A stretch of DNA of 64,000 nt from Porodaedalea pini (Eukaryota; Basidiomycota; Agaricomycetes; Hymenochaetales; Hymenochaetaceae). Location: positions 248,001 through 312,000 of the forward strand of contig NBAY01000026.1 in assembly GCA_002794775.1 (NCBI GenBank), written 5' to 3'. This document shows positions 1 through 11,300 of the stretch, piece after piece (within the stretch, counting starts at the first letter, position 1; the number at the start of each line of letters is the position of its first letter). Both the position numbers and the translations under genes were made by a program. Under the pieces are notes generated by a model. It worked only from the letters and a program-made list of their open reading frames with translations. It did not search any database and was not told where the DNA came from.

Positions 1-1302
1 GGCCTGCGTTTGAGTCTGAGTCTGATTCTGAGAGCTCGAGTGGGAGTATGAGGGAGGGGCAGCGCCGGGCGGTAGTCCGCGTCCGCCTGTTCCCACTCCC
101 GCCATGTTGCCATTATTGTTCACCGCGGAATAAGAGCCCGAGCGCCGTTTGTACGTATGCTGCCTCGGCGTCGGCGGGGCATACTGGTTCTCCCTCTCTC
201 TCCACGCCTCTCTCTCCGCCCCGAGTCTCGCGTCCCGTTCCCGTTCGCGGTCAGAATCACTGGCCGTCCCGCCTACGAGCTCCGTGTCCGAATTCGGGGC
301 GCTCGACGGGTAGAGAGACGAGTCCTGACTGCTCCACGACGCGCGCGAGGCGTCGGTGAGGAAGCGCGGGCGCGGGGGGACGAGGAGGTCCTTTGCTTCC
401 TCCTCTGTTTCCTCCTGCTCCTGCTCCACCCCCGTCTCTGCTTCTACATCTTCTTCTACGTCTACGCCTGCGTCTGCAGATTCGACTCCAGCAGACCCGG
501 ACCCGGAATCCTCCTCGCGCGAGGACGGGTGCGAGTCCGGCTCGTGTGAGGACGGGGAGGCGGAGGAGTCGTCGCCTGTGGAGGGCCGACGCGGGGAGAG
601 GTAGGCGCGGTCTTGCTGCGCCTGCTGTTGACGCTGAACGGGAGGAGGTAGCGATCGGGATTGCGACTGCAACTGCGAATGAGAGACGGGGACGGGGACA
701 GTGTGTTGGCGTTGCACGGGCGCAGGCGCAGACACCTCGTGATCACTGTCCGTCTCGTCGCCCGGACCGCCAATCTCGAACGACAGCGTGCTTCGACGGT
801 GTTTGCCTCCCTGCGCGTGTCCCTGTCCTTGTCCGTGTCCTCCCTGTCCCGCAAAACTCCCGTTTCCACTATCCGCAGCCGGATTCGCATTCGCTTTTGC
901 GCTGACGCCGGTGCTCGAAACATTTTGGGTTTGCTCAACCGACTCGGCCTCGTACGAATACCCGCTCCCTACACTCCCTGTACTCGTCGGTCTCTTTCTC
1001 TGTCCTTGTCCCCCCTGGTCCTGATCCTGTCCATGTCCAGGATCGTCGTCAGACCGCGCCTCAAACGCGGAAAACGGGCTGTACGGCTTGCGGCGCGGAC
1101 GCGCAGCGCTGGAGAAGGGGTCGAACATCTCGTCTTGAGCGTGTCCTCGGGAGAGGAAAGCGGAGGGCGCGGTCGCCTGGAATGAGGACGCGGTGTGATG
1201 TGAATGTGAACGTGAAGAGGGAGAGGATGGGATAGGAGAGGAAGAGGAGAGAGAGGAAGGCGAGGTAGGCCCGTGGGCGTTGCGCGGCTTGCGGAGCGGC
1301 AT
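1..1302 (-). CDS. Partial gene for a low-complexity Ser/Gln/Glu-rich protein (5' part only)
   Basis: From an ATG at 1302 the minus strand stays open for 434 codons to the window edge, with no stop, so the gene continues to the left. The start context is MPLRKPRNAHG. The predicted chain is disordered: Ser/Pro-rich for the first ~50 residues, then a basic stretch around RPRRKPYSPFSAF, Gly/Gln/His-rich repeats, an acidic Glu/Asp/Val stretch near residues 275-310, and further Ser-rich and Arg/Glu-rich segments. No catalytic domain is visible. I do not recognise the family; it may be the disordered N-terminus of a larger regulatory or membrane protein. The uninterrupted frame over 1.3 kb of GC-rich DNA argues that it is real. 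Low-complexity DNA can stay open by chance, so confidence is moderate. Confidence 0.6.
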   Translation of the reverse strand, partial: MPLRKPRNAHGPTSPSSLSSSSPIPSSPSSRSHSHHTASSFQATAPSAFLSRGHAQDEMFDPFSSAARPRRKPYSPFSAFEARSDDDPGHGQDQDQGGQGQRKRPTSTGSVGSGYSYEAESVEQTQNVSSTGVSAKANANPAADSGNGSFAGQGGHGQGQGHAQGGKHRRSTLSFEIGGPGDETDSDHEVSAPAPVQRQHTVPVPVSHSQLQSQSRSLPPPVQRQQQAQQDRAYLSPRRPSTGDDSSASPSSHEPDSHPSSREEDSGSGSAGVESADAGVDVEEDVEAETGVEQEQEETEEEAKDLLVPPRPRFLTDASRASWSSQDSSLYPSSAPNSDTELVGGTASDSDRERERDARLGAEREAWRERENQYAPPTPRQHTYKRRSGSYSAVNNNGNMAGVGTGGRGLPPGAAPPSYSHSSSQNQTQTQTQA

Positions 1303-3844
1303 CTTAATTCCCTTTTCCTTTTCCTAGTTATGGTATTCTTTTCGGTTCACTGGAAGTGGGTACGTTATAAAATTAGTATTAGCGCGGATTCGTTGATTTG
1401 ATTTGGGAGTCGGCAGCCGCGAGTTGGACGGCACGCACCTCAGATGTAGGAATGCAGGGAAGAACGCGGTGAGATTGCGCCTGAGCCTGTTTTGACGCGG
1501 GTGTTGTCTATGCGCGCGTTGATATATGTCACGGCCGCCAGTGTCACTGTCAGCGTAGCGAAGAGAATCGCGAGAAATACGGAACGAGAGAAGAGATGAA
1601 ATGCGTCTTGTCTTGGCTCCCGAGTGTTCTACTCGGTCTATGTGTCTTCGCAGACGTGCGGTCAAGATAGACCAGAAACAAGCACGGAGGGAGAGATGGA
1701 GGTAGGAGGAGGAGGGAAGAGCATCCAAAAGCCAGCGAGAGCTTTCCACCGTTGGCCAGGCCTGCGAAGCCCGCATGGAGAATGCAAGGATGTAGGGAAT
1801 CCGAATACGGGATACGACTCGTTATCAGCCCGCGTCCGGGGTCCCTACGAGAAGAAGCTTAAGAAGCGACGCGATATACGATATACGATATACAATATAT
1901 GTGCGTGGTTAACCTGCGTCATTAATATTAATATTGCCCCGTCGCAGTCTACAAAAGTAAGGCAAGCACAAAACATACTCGACTCGAAATCGACGGTCAC
2001 TTGCACCTCTGTGTTAGATTCCGGAGCTGTGCAGCCTCCTCCGCCTCCGTCCCGCGATTTCAAATCCAAATCCCCCGCCCTCCGATCACCCGATCCAATC
2101 TCCTTTCTCTCTTACACGGGGTCCCCGCGGCGCCGTCGTCAGGCGAGATCTCTGCAAAAGATTAAACAAGTAAAAACAAACTCGGAGACTCCGGACACTT
2201 CTCTTTGTCCTTTTGCTCGCGGCGACGGCGACGGTGACGTAGATGATGACGTATGGGCGCTATTCGTACGCGTGCCTGGCAATAAGCATGCAGTGGAGTG
2301 GTCGCACATTGTAATTTGTAGCCAAGCCAAGTAGACATGATATTGACACCGGCTGTCGTTCTTCAGCTGATCATGAAGCACCACTCCAACTCAATGCTCT
2401 CCAAGTCCCACCCTGTTCTTATTCAACATATTGCATCCAATCATAATCCATAATTCATGGTTCATGATCAGAAGGGCGATTTACCGAGATGAAAAAAAAG
2501 GGTCGCCTGAAGACCTGAGTCCGAGTTCGTGCTCTCTAATTTGTCTTTGGTCTTTCTTCGAGCCTGAGTACTAGTGTGAATCGTGAATCGTGAGCCAGAC
2601 AATCTCAACCCAGGCGAATCTCTCCGTACTCGTACTCGCACTCTCGCCAAAACGAAGCTGCCTCTCGCACTCAAACTACGTGTACATTAATATTGCATCT
2701 CGGAGGGCTTCAAAGAACACCCGGACCAGACCCGGATCTCTACAGCGACGAGCGCCGGGCTCGGATGTGTGGGTGCATTCCGAAGAACCGTGCCAATGAC
2801 TCGGATCGAAACAAATGAACAAATGAACAACGAACAGCGAACAACGCACAACGCACAACGCTCACAATCCCCACAACGACAACGTCAACAACAAAAACCA
2901 GAAAAGGAAGAGGTTACAGGTCGATATCAATGAACTCTTTGTTTTGACAGCAAGAGTTTTTCAAGAACGCGTTGCTGCTTGCCTGTCCTTCTCTTTCGAG
3001 TTGCCATCGTTCGAGTTGCCCTTGGCTTGGCTCCCCTCCAGCGCATCAAGAGTCAAATTTCAAAAGAGAATGGAAGAAAGATTTATCGTGACAGTGCGTA
3101 GAGCATGGCGCGGCGCGGCGATCCCGGCCAGACATCAGGCATCAGGCATTCAGTCATCTCTATTTTACAAGGTATAATGATATTGATAATGATAATTCAA
3201 ACGGTCCTCTCCTCTATTCTTTTACTGTTGTGTAGGTGAGTTGATACGTGTACTATATATAGTACGGTACATACATGTGGATCCTGCTATCATCTTATCA
3301 TCCCATTGTTCCACCGCGCCCACCGTTTCTTCTCTCTCCTTCGTCTTCTGTGTTCTGTGTTCTGTCCTTTGATCGCACGAACCGAGCCGGAGCCGGAATA
3401 CCGGTACTAGCGCGTAATAGCAAAGCCCGCAATCACCGTGTCCGTGTGTATCACACACACACACGCCCGTCCTTCCTTCCTTCCTTCTTTCCTCTGCAGT
3501 CTCACGCGATATATTCGTATCTTTGGGGAACAGCACTAGTGGTGGTAGAAATGAAATTGAAAACAGGAAGAAAAGAGAAAAAGAAAGAGAAGGGGAAGGA
3601 ACTAACTTGAGCCGGCGAGGATTCGAAACTTCTTGATTATCGCGCTGTGCGCCGCAGTCTACCGTCCGCCGCCCGCCGCACGCCGCCCGCTGCGATGATT
3701 TCTCACACAGCACAGCACAGCACAGGTCTGGAAGGAGACTAGAATGCGTGTAGTATAGTGTAGTATAGTACGTATCGTAGAGGGAAGGACCGCGTGCGAA
3801 TGCGAGTGCAGTTGGGAGAATATCAATATCAATGGGCGTCGGGA

Positions 3845-3868
3845 GTACCCAGTACCCAGTACCCAGTA
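3845..3868. repeat. Short tandem repeat, unit ACCCAGT
   Basis: About three and a half copies of a 7-bp unit, followed by a TCATGATCATGATCA palindromic stretch. It is one of several microsatellites in the gene-poor region; CA and TTCC runs lie at about 3450-3485. Confidence 0.7.
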
Positions 3869-5183
3869 AATCATGATCATGATCACCGAACAAGCTGGGA
3901 AATGACGTGGTGGAGGGTTCGGGACTAGTACTTCTTCGGAGCTGGGGTCTGTGAGGAGGGAGGGAGCGGAGCACCACTATTGAACTATACTGTATTATGG
4001 TCCCGGTTGGTGATAGAAAAAAAGAAGCGCTCTTGTGGACTTGATTCGTGGATTCAGTTCACGTTGCTCCGAGTCGGGCCCGGGGGTCGGGGTCGGTCTG
4101 GGTGTATCCAATCTCCAACCTGGATTCCATTCCATTCATTCCTGATCGGAGCAGTACTAGAACTAGTGCAGTGGTACGTACCATGTAAGTTACATTGTAC
4201 AGTAGTAGTGTCTCTGGATGAGTACCAATACGAGAAAAACTTTCGTAGTACTAGTCTTTGTATTATTCGACAACAACTCTAAGTTGGCTCTGCCCCCGCC
4301 TTGCACAGGGTCTGGGTGCGCACGGCAACTGATATTTGGATTTTTGATGTCTTTAATTTGGTATACCCGTATCGTATCTCACACGAAGATTGAAGAGCCC
4401 CGTGTCTGAGTCTGGCTTACTGGCACCTTCAGAGTGTATGTGTAGTCAGTCGTTCGACTCAGAGCCCGAGGCCCAAGGCCCGTGGGGCTCCGAGTCTGGT
4501 AATACGTAGACTTGGTCGACGCACGGAAGGACTTGAAATGTTGATCACAGTATAGTAGATAGCCCCGCTCTCCGCAGTCTTTCTTGGAATGTGTATATAT
4601 TGTATGTAGCCATTAGCTATTTGTCAAGTCTTACTTTGTTATATATACCATGTCCACCGTGCCAATGGTCAGGCACTAATACCGTACGGATCCACACGAT
4701 ATCGTGATACTGTACACAAAGAATAAGCTGCATCTATGATCTAGGCCGATGTTTGGAAAAAGTACTTGACTCTATCTGTATCGGGTGTCTGGAATCCGGC
4801 TACTGCCAGAGCAAAGGATCGTTTTCGGTAAAACGCACGCGCATTTCGTGGATTTCAAGACCAGAGAAACGGATAAAGTAATGTTGTGGTACACAACAGC
4901 CCCCATACGAGCCGATTCTGCGGATCGTGAACGATACGCAGTGTCCCAAGCATCCAAGCATCCAAGCATCCAAGTTCTCATGAATATACTCTGAGACTGG
5001 AAATATCGCGGCTGGCGCCGAGTTGGGGCTGCTCATACCCGTAAGCTGAGACAGCTGCCCAGATAAACTGGGGAAAGTCATTCCACACTGGGAAGCTGGG
5101 AACTGGGAACTGGGATGCCGATCCGGGATGGAGGGTTGAGGATCAGGGACTGCCGATACCTAGAATATTAATGGACTCGGAAG

Positions 5184-5209
5184 AAGTAAGTAAGTAAGTA
5201 AATAAATAA
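5184..5209. repeat. AGTA/AATA tetranucleotide microsatellite
   Basis: A run of AGTA units degenerating to AATA units, about 26 bp. Confidence 0.8.
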
Positions 5210-5435
5210 CACGGACTCGCACGTACGCGCACCCAAATGAACATCGAAGTTTGAATGGGGGGGAGGGGGGTGGGTGGACCAGGGATAGGGATCAGGATTA
5301 GGAATCAGGATCACACAGACTACTAGTACTGTTTATTTTGCACAAGGTTGGACTGAGATCGGGTTCTGTGCTGTACATCATCGTGATCCCAAGTACATAC
5401 ATAAAAATTCCCCAATTCATAGAGCCTGAGGAGAC

Positions 5436-5459
5436 TTTTTTTTTTTGGGGGGGGGGGGG
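5436..5459. repeat. T11-G13 homopolymer junction
   Basis: Eleven T followed directly by thirteen G. A C13 run lies 130 bp further on, at 5593-5605. Such tracts are slippage-prone and can form unusual structures, and read errors are likely here. Confidence 0.85.
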
Positions 5460-5977
5460 AATCCTGACTCCTGGAGCCCCAAATGCACTCTGCGCTCTCG
5501 CTCAACTTCCGCTTGTGGGCCATAGTACTAGTACCAGTTGTAGCACAGCCTGCATTTCCCATTCACCGCTCCTCCCATGCCGGGTGTATCGTCCCCCCCC
5601 CCCCCACCCAACACCTTCGTCGAGCCTCATTCGCCTTTTGCCTTTCGCGATTTGCGCTTGCATGTCACAGGCCTTGACTCCTGTAAGCATCCCACCCCTC
5701 GCGCCTTTCCTCTCATGCATCAGCCCCCAGCGACACTCTCCCCCTCCCGACACCCAGAAAGGGCACAGAGCTAGAGCTACATGTACAGCCTGGGTAAGCT
5801 ACCGAAATCCAAAAGGCGTCGGGATCGGGTGCAGGTGCAGGTGCGTTCAATATCAATATTAATGTCAATGTGTTTCCCCTCGGCGTCTTCTTCATTTCGG
5901 TTTCCGTACGTTGCACGTTGTAAGATACGAGCAGCGAGCGAGCGTCAAAGTCTGTTGGCTTGGCGATCTACATCTAA

Positions 5978-6008
5978 GTCTGAGTCTGAATCTGAATCTG
6001 AATCTGAA
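5978..6008. repeat. CTGAGT/CTGAAT hexanucleotide microsatellite
   Basis: About five hexamer units in a row. A TTGGTTTT run of similar size follows at 6193-6214. Confidence 0.8.
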
Positions 6009-8389
6009 ATTGGTACATACATACATGCATATATGTAACATCAGCCGCTCGCCGGCTCGGTGGTGATCGGCGTTGGTAGGGAAGAAGGAAGAAGGGAGAG
6101 AGAGACGGAGAGAGTTATTTTGGGCACGATAAGCTATAGCCCTGAAGCTTGAAGGCGGGTTCGCAAAAGGCGAAGAGATCTAGAAGAAGAATTTGGTTTT
6201 GGTTTTGGTTTTGGGGATGGAAGAGGGAAGAGAAACGACAAAGACATAGAAAGAGAAAAGGAAAGAGGAACGAGAAAGTGAGGAGGTAGCGAGATTTAGA
6301 AGAAAGAGAAGAAAAAAAACTCGAGCTGTTACAATAGCCTGACCCGCGCTCGGGCTCGCGCGATAGGAAGATATAGATATAAAAATAAAAATAAAGAATA
6401 GGAAGGGAAGTGAGGACGGACCCCCGTATGACGAAGAAGTCTGCCACACCGAATGACACTGGGTATGATGAGACCCCGAGTCTTCGATCGACAGCTTATC
6501 AGCCCTCGCCCGAGGGATGTTCATGTTATTATTGATGGCCTGCAGGTTGCGTGTGCAATTCATGTTTTGCGGCCGCACCGAATCTCGGAAGCACTGAAAC
6601 TTGGCGAGAGAAGTTCGGGTGGAGGGGAGATGGCGTGGCTTCGGCTTCGCGGTGAGTCACCCTTTCATGACAGATTCCTCTCGGAGAGAGAGAAAGAGAG
6701 AGAGAGAGAAACGGATAGATTTACTGCGGACGGTGATTGTGGCGTGGGACGCAGTTAAGGAGCTTTGACTCGGGAATTATGTTTTAAAATTCCTTCATAG
6801 GCCTTGACCAAAAGGGAAGGTAAGCGAGAAAAGGAGCCGAGCTTGAATCCATGTTATGTGATGTATGCAAGTCAGAATCCTTATACGAGCCCGAGGACGA
6901 AATACGGCCGGCGGACAAGATAAGAGAAGTGGCGAGGCTGGAGATCTTGGATCGGATAGCAAGTCGATTGGCAATAGCGTGTGCTGGCTCAAGACGAAGT
7001 CGAGAGTGGATAGAAAGTTGAACTGCGGCCTGAGCTGACCATGAGCAGAAATCTTCCCACCATCGCTCTCTAGATCTGTTTGTTTCGACAGAGAGCGCGG
7101 ACGCAGAGCTGAGACCCGCAAGCTGTTCTATAGCGTTTTAGCGTATGTTTTGACTTTTGTCTCGGAATCGCATATCGGAGTGCGGATGCGGATCACGATC
7201 GAGTCCTCGGACCGCGTTATGAATGCTCGGCTAACAGGAGGAATGGACGATCAATTCAAACGCAGAGGCAAACGCAAAGTCAAAGTCAAAGCTAGTAGGT
7301 GCAGTGCCCGACCAGGAACGATCATCGCACCTGTCAGCGAAACGAGCCTGGTTCCGCGCGCTTAGTGTTCATCAAACGCGGAAATAATCCGTGCATTTCG
7401 GGGTGCATTTTCCTCGACGCTTGCAATTAATACTAGGAGGCGAGTAGCTAGGCGAGGATAGAGCAGGAACGCGGGAGAGCGGCGCGGTCTGGATCAATGC
7501 ATTCCGCTGATGACGCAATGACACGATGGTGCGGAGTGTGATCTGCGTGAGAATTGATGATCTACGCGCCCCTGGAAACCCGCTTCTACTCGCGTGGACC
7601 CCAGACCACCGCTGCCATATCTTCCAATTTGTATCCATTTTGTTTATCTCTACATGTCTGCACGCACACCCCGACGCGTGTCATCCTGGACTCCATTTCC
7701 TTTTCTCATTTCTCATTTCCCCTTCCTTCCTTCCTTCTCTCCTCCACCGCACCTCTCCCTCGCGTGCCCATCCCACCCGCCGACGCACAGCGGCGGGACC
7801 ACAACCATCCTCAAGGACGACCTACAGCACGACCGGCCGTGTCTGGAGCATACAGTGCAACCTGCGCACCCCTCGTTACTTTCCCGCCGTCCGCTGCCCC
7901 GTCTGCAGCACCCTCCCGGCACTCCCTTGGCCCCGTGTCGATCCAATCTTTACTTGCGTGCATTTAACACCTCCCGCTGGGTCCGCTCGCGCTACGCACA
8001 AGTAGTACAACGGGCGTAGACTTGCTGAAGGTGAGCCGCGTTTTCCTCTTCCCCTTCCCCTTCCCCGCAGGCTGTCTTGTCTGCCTTGCGCGCATCTCGC
8101 ATCAGATTTACAAAAATATCTACTTATCGGAGCTGTCTATTTCTCTTTGTATTAATCCCCTTTTCTTTTTTCGCTCCCCGCGACCGCACCACAGACCTCG
8201 CCTCGCCTTCTTGCCGCACACGCTCCCACCTCGTCCTCCTCTGCTCTCCCGCTCTCCTCTCATCACTGCCATTACTCCGATATCAGTAACACTAGCCTCA
8301 AGACCTCTGCTCTTTCCAACTACCCACCGACGCAAACGCAAAACGCGAAACGCCTGAAGAAGGCTCAAGGCCCCTAGCCCTAGCCCACG

Positions 8390-11300
8390 ATGGACTACGA
8401 CCGCTACGACGCCTTCCTGCACCATATCTTCAAGCAGACGCAGGGCGACGCGTGGTTCCGCCCCTCGGAAGATAATCTCAGCGCCGGTGTCGCGCTCCGG
8501 GTTGACCATGGTGCGGTTCTTCCTTTCGTCTTCTTTCGTTTTCCTTCATTTTCCTTTTTTTTTTCTGGATTGGATTGTGCCTCGTGGTTCTCTTCTTTGC
8601 TGCTTGGGCTTAGGCTCGGTTAAGGGAACACTTCGATCGTGAAGAAGGGGCTTTTTACTGCATTTTTTTTTTTCTTTCTGTTCTCACTGGTTAACCCCTC
8701 TCCACTCGGTTTTGTTGGTTCATACGGGACTATAGACGGCTTTTACACGTCTTACTCATACTCTTCTCTTACTCCTCCTTACTCCCTTCTTCTCTTCCCG
8801 CATCCGAATCACTGCGTCTAATGAGCGTGGAAACGTCCGCGTTCGGAGCTTTCTTGAAGCGTACCATGCCGCGAACCGTGGACCGTGGACCGTGGACTGT
8901 ACCTCCCGATCCAATCCGATCCAACCTCCTTTCTTCTTCTTTTTCCCTGGTCTCCTATTCTCCATCTACTCGCCCTTTTGCTATTTTCCTCTTTCCATTT
9001 TTCATTTCTATTTTCCCTTCTTATCGCGGGGAGAGAGGGAGGGTTGCTTATCGCTCGGTTCGCGGGTTACAGCCGAGTTGATTGGTATTTTGGCTTTATT
9101 TGGTTCCTTTGGAGTTCGGTTTCTCTATTCGGTGTTTTTTTTTTCTTTTTGGTTATTGTGCTATTTATAGTGCGGGTGCGAGTGTTTTTTCGTTGATGTG
9201 TGACGAAGAGAGGAGGAGAACGGCGAGGGAGGAGTTGTTCTCGGTCAGACGAGGGAGAGCAAAGTCGTTCGTCAGGATCGTTTCATCTCAACGGATGCAC
9301 GAGGAGAACGACTCAAAGAGACCCCGCCGGCTCGTTCTTGTCGAGCATCTAACCAGAGTGTTTTTTCTTTGCTGGACCTTTTCCCTTCCGTGTCCGGTTA
9401 ATGTTGTTCGGGATGCGTCTGGTTTATGTGCTTTCATCTACAGGAAGGAGCTGGCGGGCTCTTCTTTTTTTCGTTTCTGTTTTATTGAGGAAGGAGATGA
9501 GATTTTGACTTGGTGGTGGACGATTTTCAATCCTTTTTTTATATATCTTGTTATTATCCTCTTCCTTTATGTCACGTTTGGCGTGTTTGACAATGAACTG
9601 ACTCGCACTCTTTCTTTTCTCTTTCCTCGTCGATATTGATCGGGAAAACAGGCCGCTTCCGCGTGTTTCCGTATGAGAACCTCGAGCTCGAGCCGTTCGA
9701 GACGGCCGTGGCAGCGCTCAACCCTGTCGTCGCCGTCAAAGTGCGCAGCGCCGCTGTGCATGCTGCTTTAGCGGACGTGTGAGTCTACTACCTCTCATAT
9801 GAATTTCTGTGGGCTGGCTCTGAAGGAATGGATAAACTGTTTTCAGCGGTCCGGAAGAAAAGAGCGTGTACGTCGACGTGAACACACGCATACAGGTCAT
9901 CGACACGATGCTGCTCCTCCCGCACGCGGACAAGGAGCAGTGTGCAGCGTTCATCGTGCGTTTCTCTCGCCTGCTTTCCTTCTTTCTCCACTCTTCCTGA
10001 CCTGCTTCCGTCTTCTCTATTTTATTTCATCGGAAAATGAAATGAAAATGACATGACGACAGCGCGACGAACGCGTGATGGTGATCTGGTCAGAGGACCT
10101 CGACGCGATCATCCCGACATGCAAGGACTTCGAGGACAGACTCATCAAGCTCCTATGGCGCTCGCGCCCCGCCGCGCTCTCCACGCCGTCCTCCCTCCGG
10201 GGTACCGCTCGTACGCTGGGTCCCTCGCATCGGCTTCAGTGCATGGCGGCGGGAGCGACGCCGGCGGGCTCCTCTCGGACAGCGGAGCCGGCGAAGGCGG
10301 GATGCGCGCACGCACGCGCGACTCTCGCGCGAGCTCGTCCCGTCCGGGCACCGGCCCCTCCCCAAGCCAGAGCGCGAGCCAGACGCACGCGCCTACGGGC
10401 GGTGATCTGGAGAAGGGGCAGCACACTCCCGGCGGAGTGTTCGCGGAGGAGGACGAGGAGGACGTGGAGATGGACGAGAAGCTGCTTGAGGAGGACGCGA
10501 AGACGCGTTCGCGGTGGTGCTTTGGGAGGAGAGGAAAGAAGGGCGGGGCGGCGGTGATGGGCTTTGATTCGAAGGAGGTGAAGCGGAGGAGGGCGCGTGC
10601 GAGGGAGAGGAGACGCGTTAGTGAGCGTGGTGTTAAGTTGTATGCGCCGATTTATAATGGGATTGCAGCGGGGTTGGCTCTGTGTAGGTCTTTCCCTGCC
10701 TTTTGTCTTTTTGGAGGGAGTTTACTGATGAGGGACTACAGACTTCATGAGCGCGGGTGTGAACATTCTGATCCAAGAGTGGGCACTCGACAACCAGTTC
10801 ATCCGCTTTGCGCTCGTCGTTCTTATCCCGCTGCTCTTCTCGGTCTCGCTGGTATTGCCCCTTGTTTTGTTTTCTGATTTAAGTTTCTTGCTAACTGGAA
10901 TGTTTCTCCAGTTCTTCTGTCTCCAGATCGTTCAGAACTGCTCGTATGCGTACGTTACGTTTCTCTTCCCTACCTCCAGCAATCTGATCCGACTTTGTCT
11001 TCACTTATCCAGTATCGGTCCCACTGCTCAGTACCATGAGAACTCGAAATATTACTCATCTATCCCACCACTGCCGAACAAGGTGGTCGACAATAACCTT
11101 CCGCACGTCACGATCCAGATGCCGGTGTACAAGGAATCGCTCACGCAGGTGCTCGCGCCGTCGATCGAGAGCATCAAAAGGGCAATGCAGACGTACGCGC
11201 GCCAGGGCGGGACGTCGACGATCTTCATCAACGACGACGGCCTGCAGCTGCTCCCGCCGGGCGACCGCGATGCGCGTCTCGCGTACTACACGGACCACAA

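Larger units (their letters stand above)
1303..8389. other. Gene-poor, microsatellite-rich intergenic region (about 7 kb)
   Basis: No ORF here has a recognisable domain, conserved composition or a convincing exon chain. Longest open frames are 150-250 codons and of shadow type. The DNA is rich in short tandem repeats and pyrimidine tracts. The last ~800 bp (7.6-8.39 kb) is strongly C/T-rich on the plus strand, as expected for the promoter and leader of the downstream glycosyltransferase gene. The region separates two divergently transcribed genes and could also hold a non-coding RNA or long 5' leaders that cannot be read from sequence alone. Confidence 0.6.

Noticed and set aside
1324..1776. 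150-codon minus-strand ORF upstream of the partial gene
   Set aside because: No recognisable motif and overlaps other equally long frames; no support for coding.
3222..3977. 251-codon minus-strand ORF in the gene-poor region
   Set aside because: Composition follows simple repeats (runs of Leu/Ser/Phe and Cys from microsatellites), no domain, no splice context; most likely chance.
7526..8019. Several overlapping 130-160 codon plus-strand ORFs
   Set aside because: All arise from a pyrimidine-rich promoter stretch that stays open in three frames; not protein-like.
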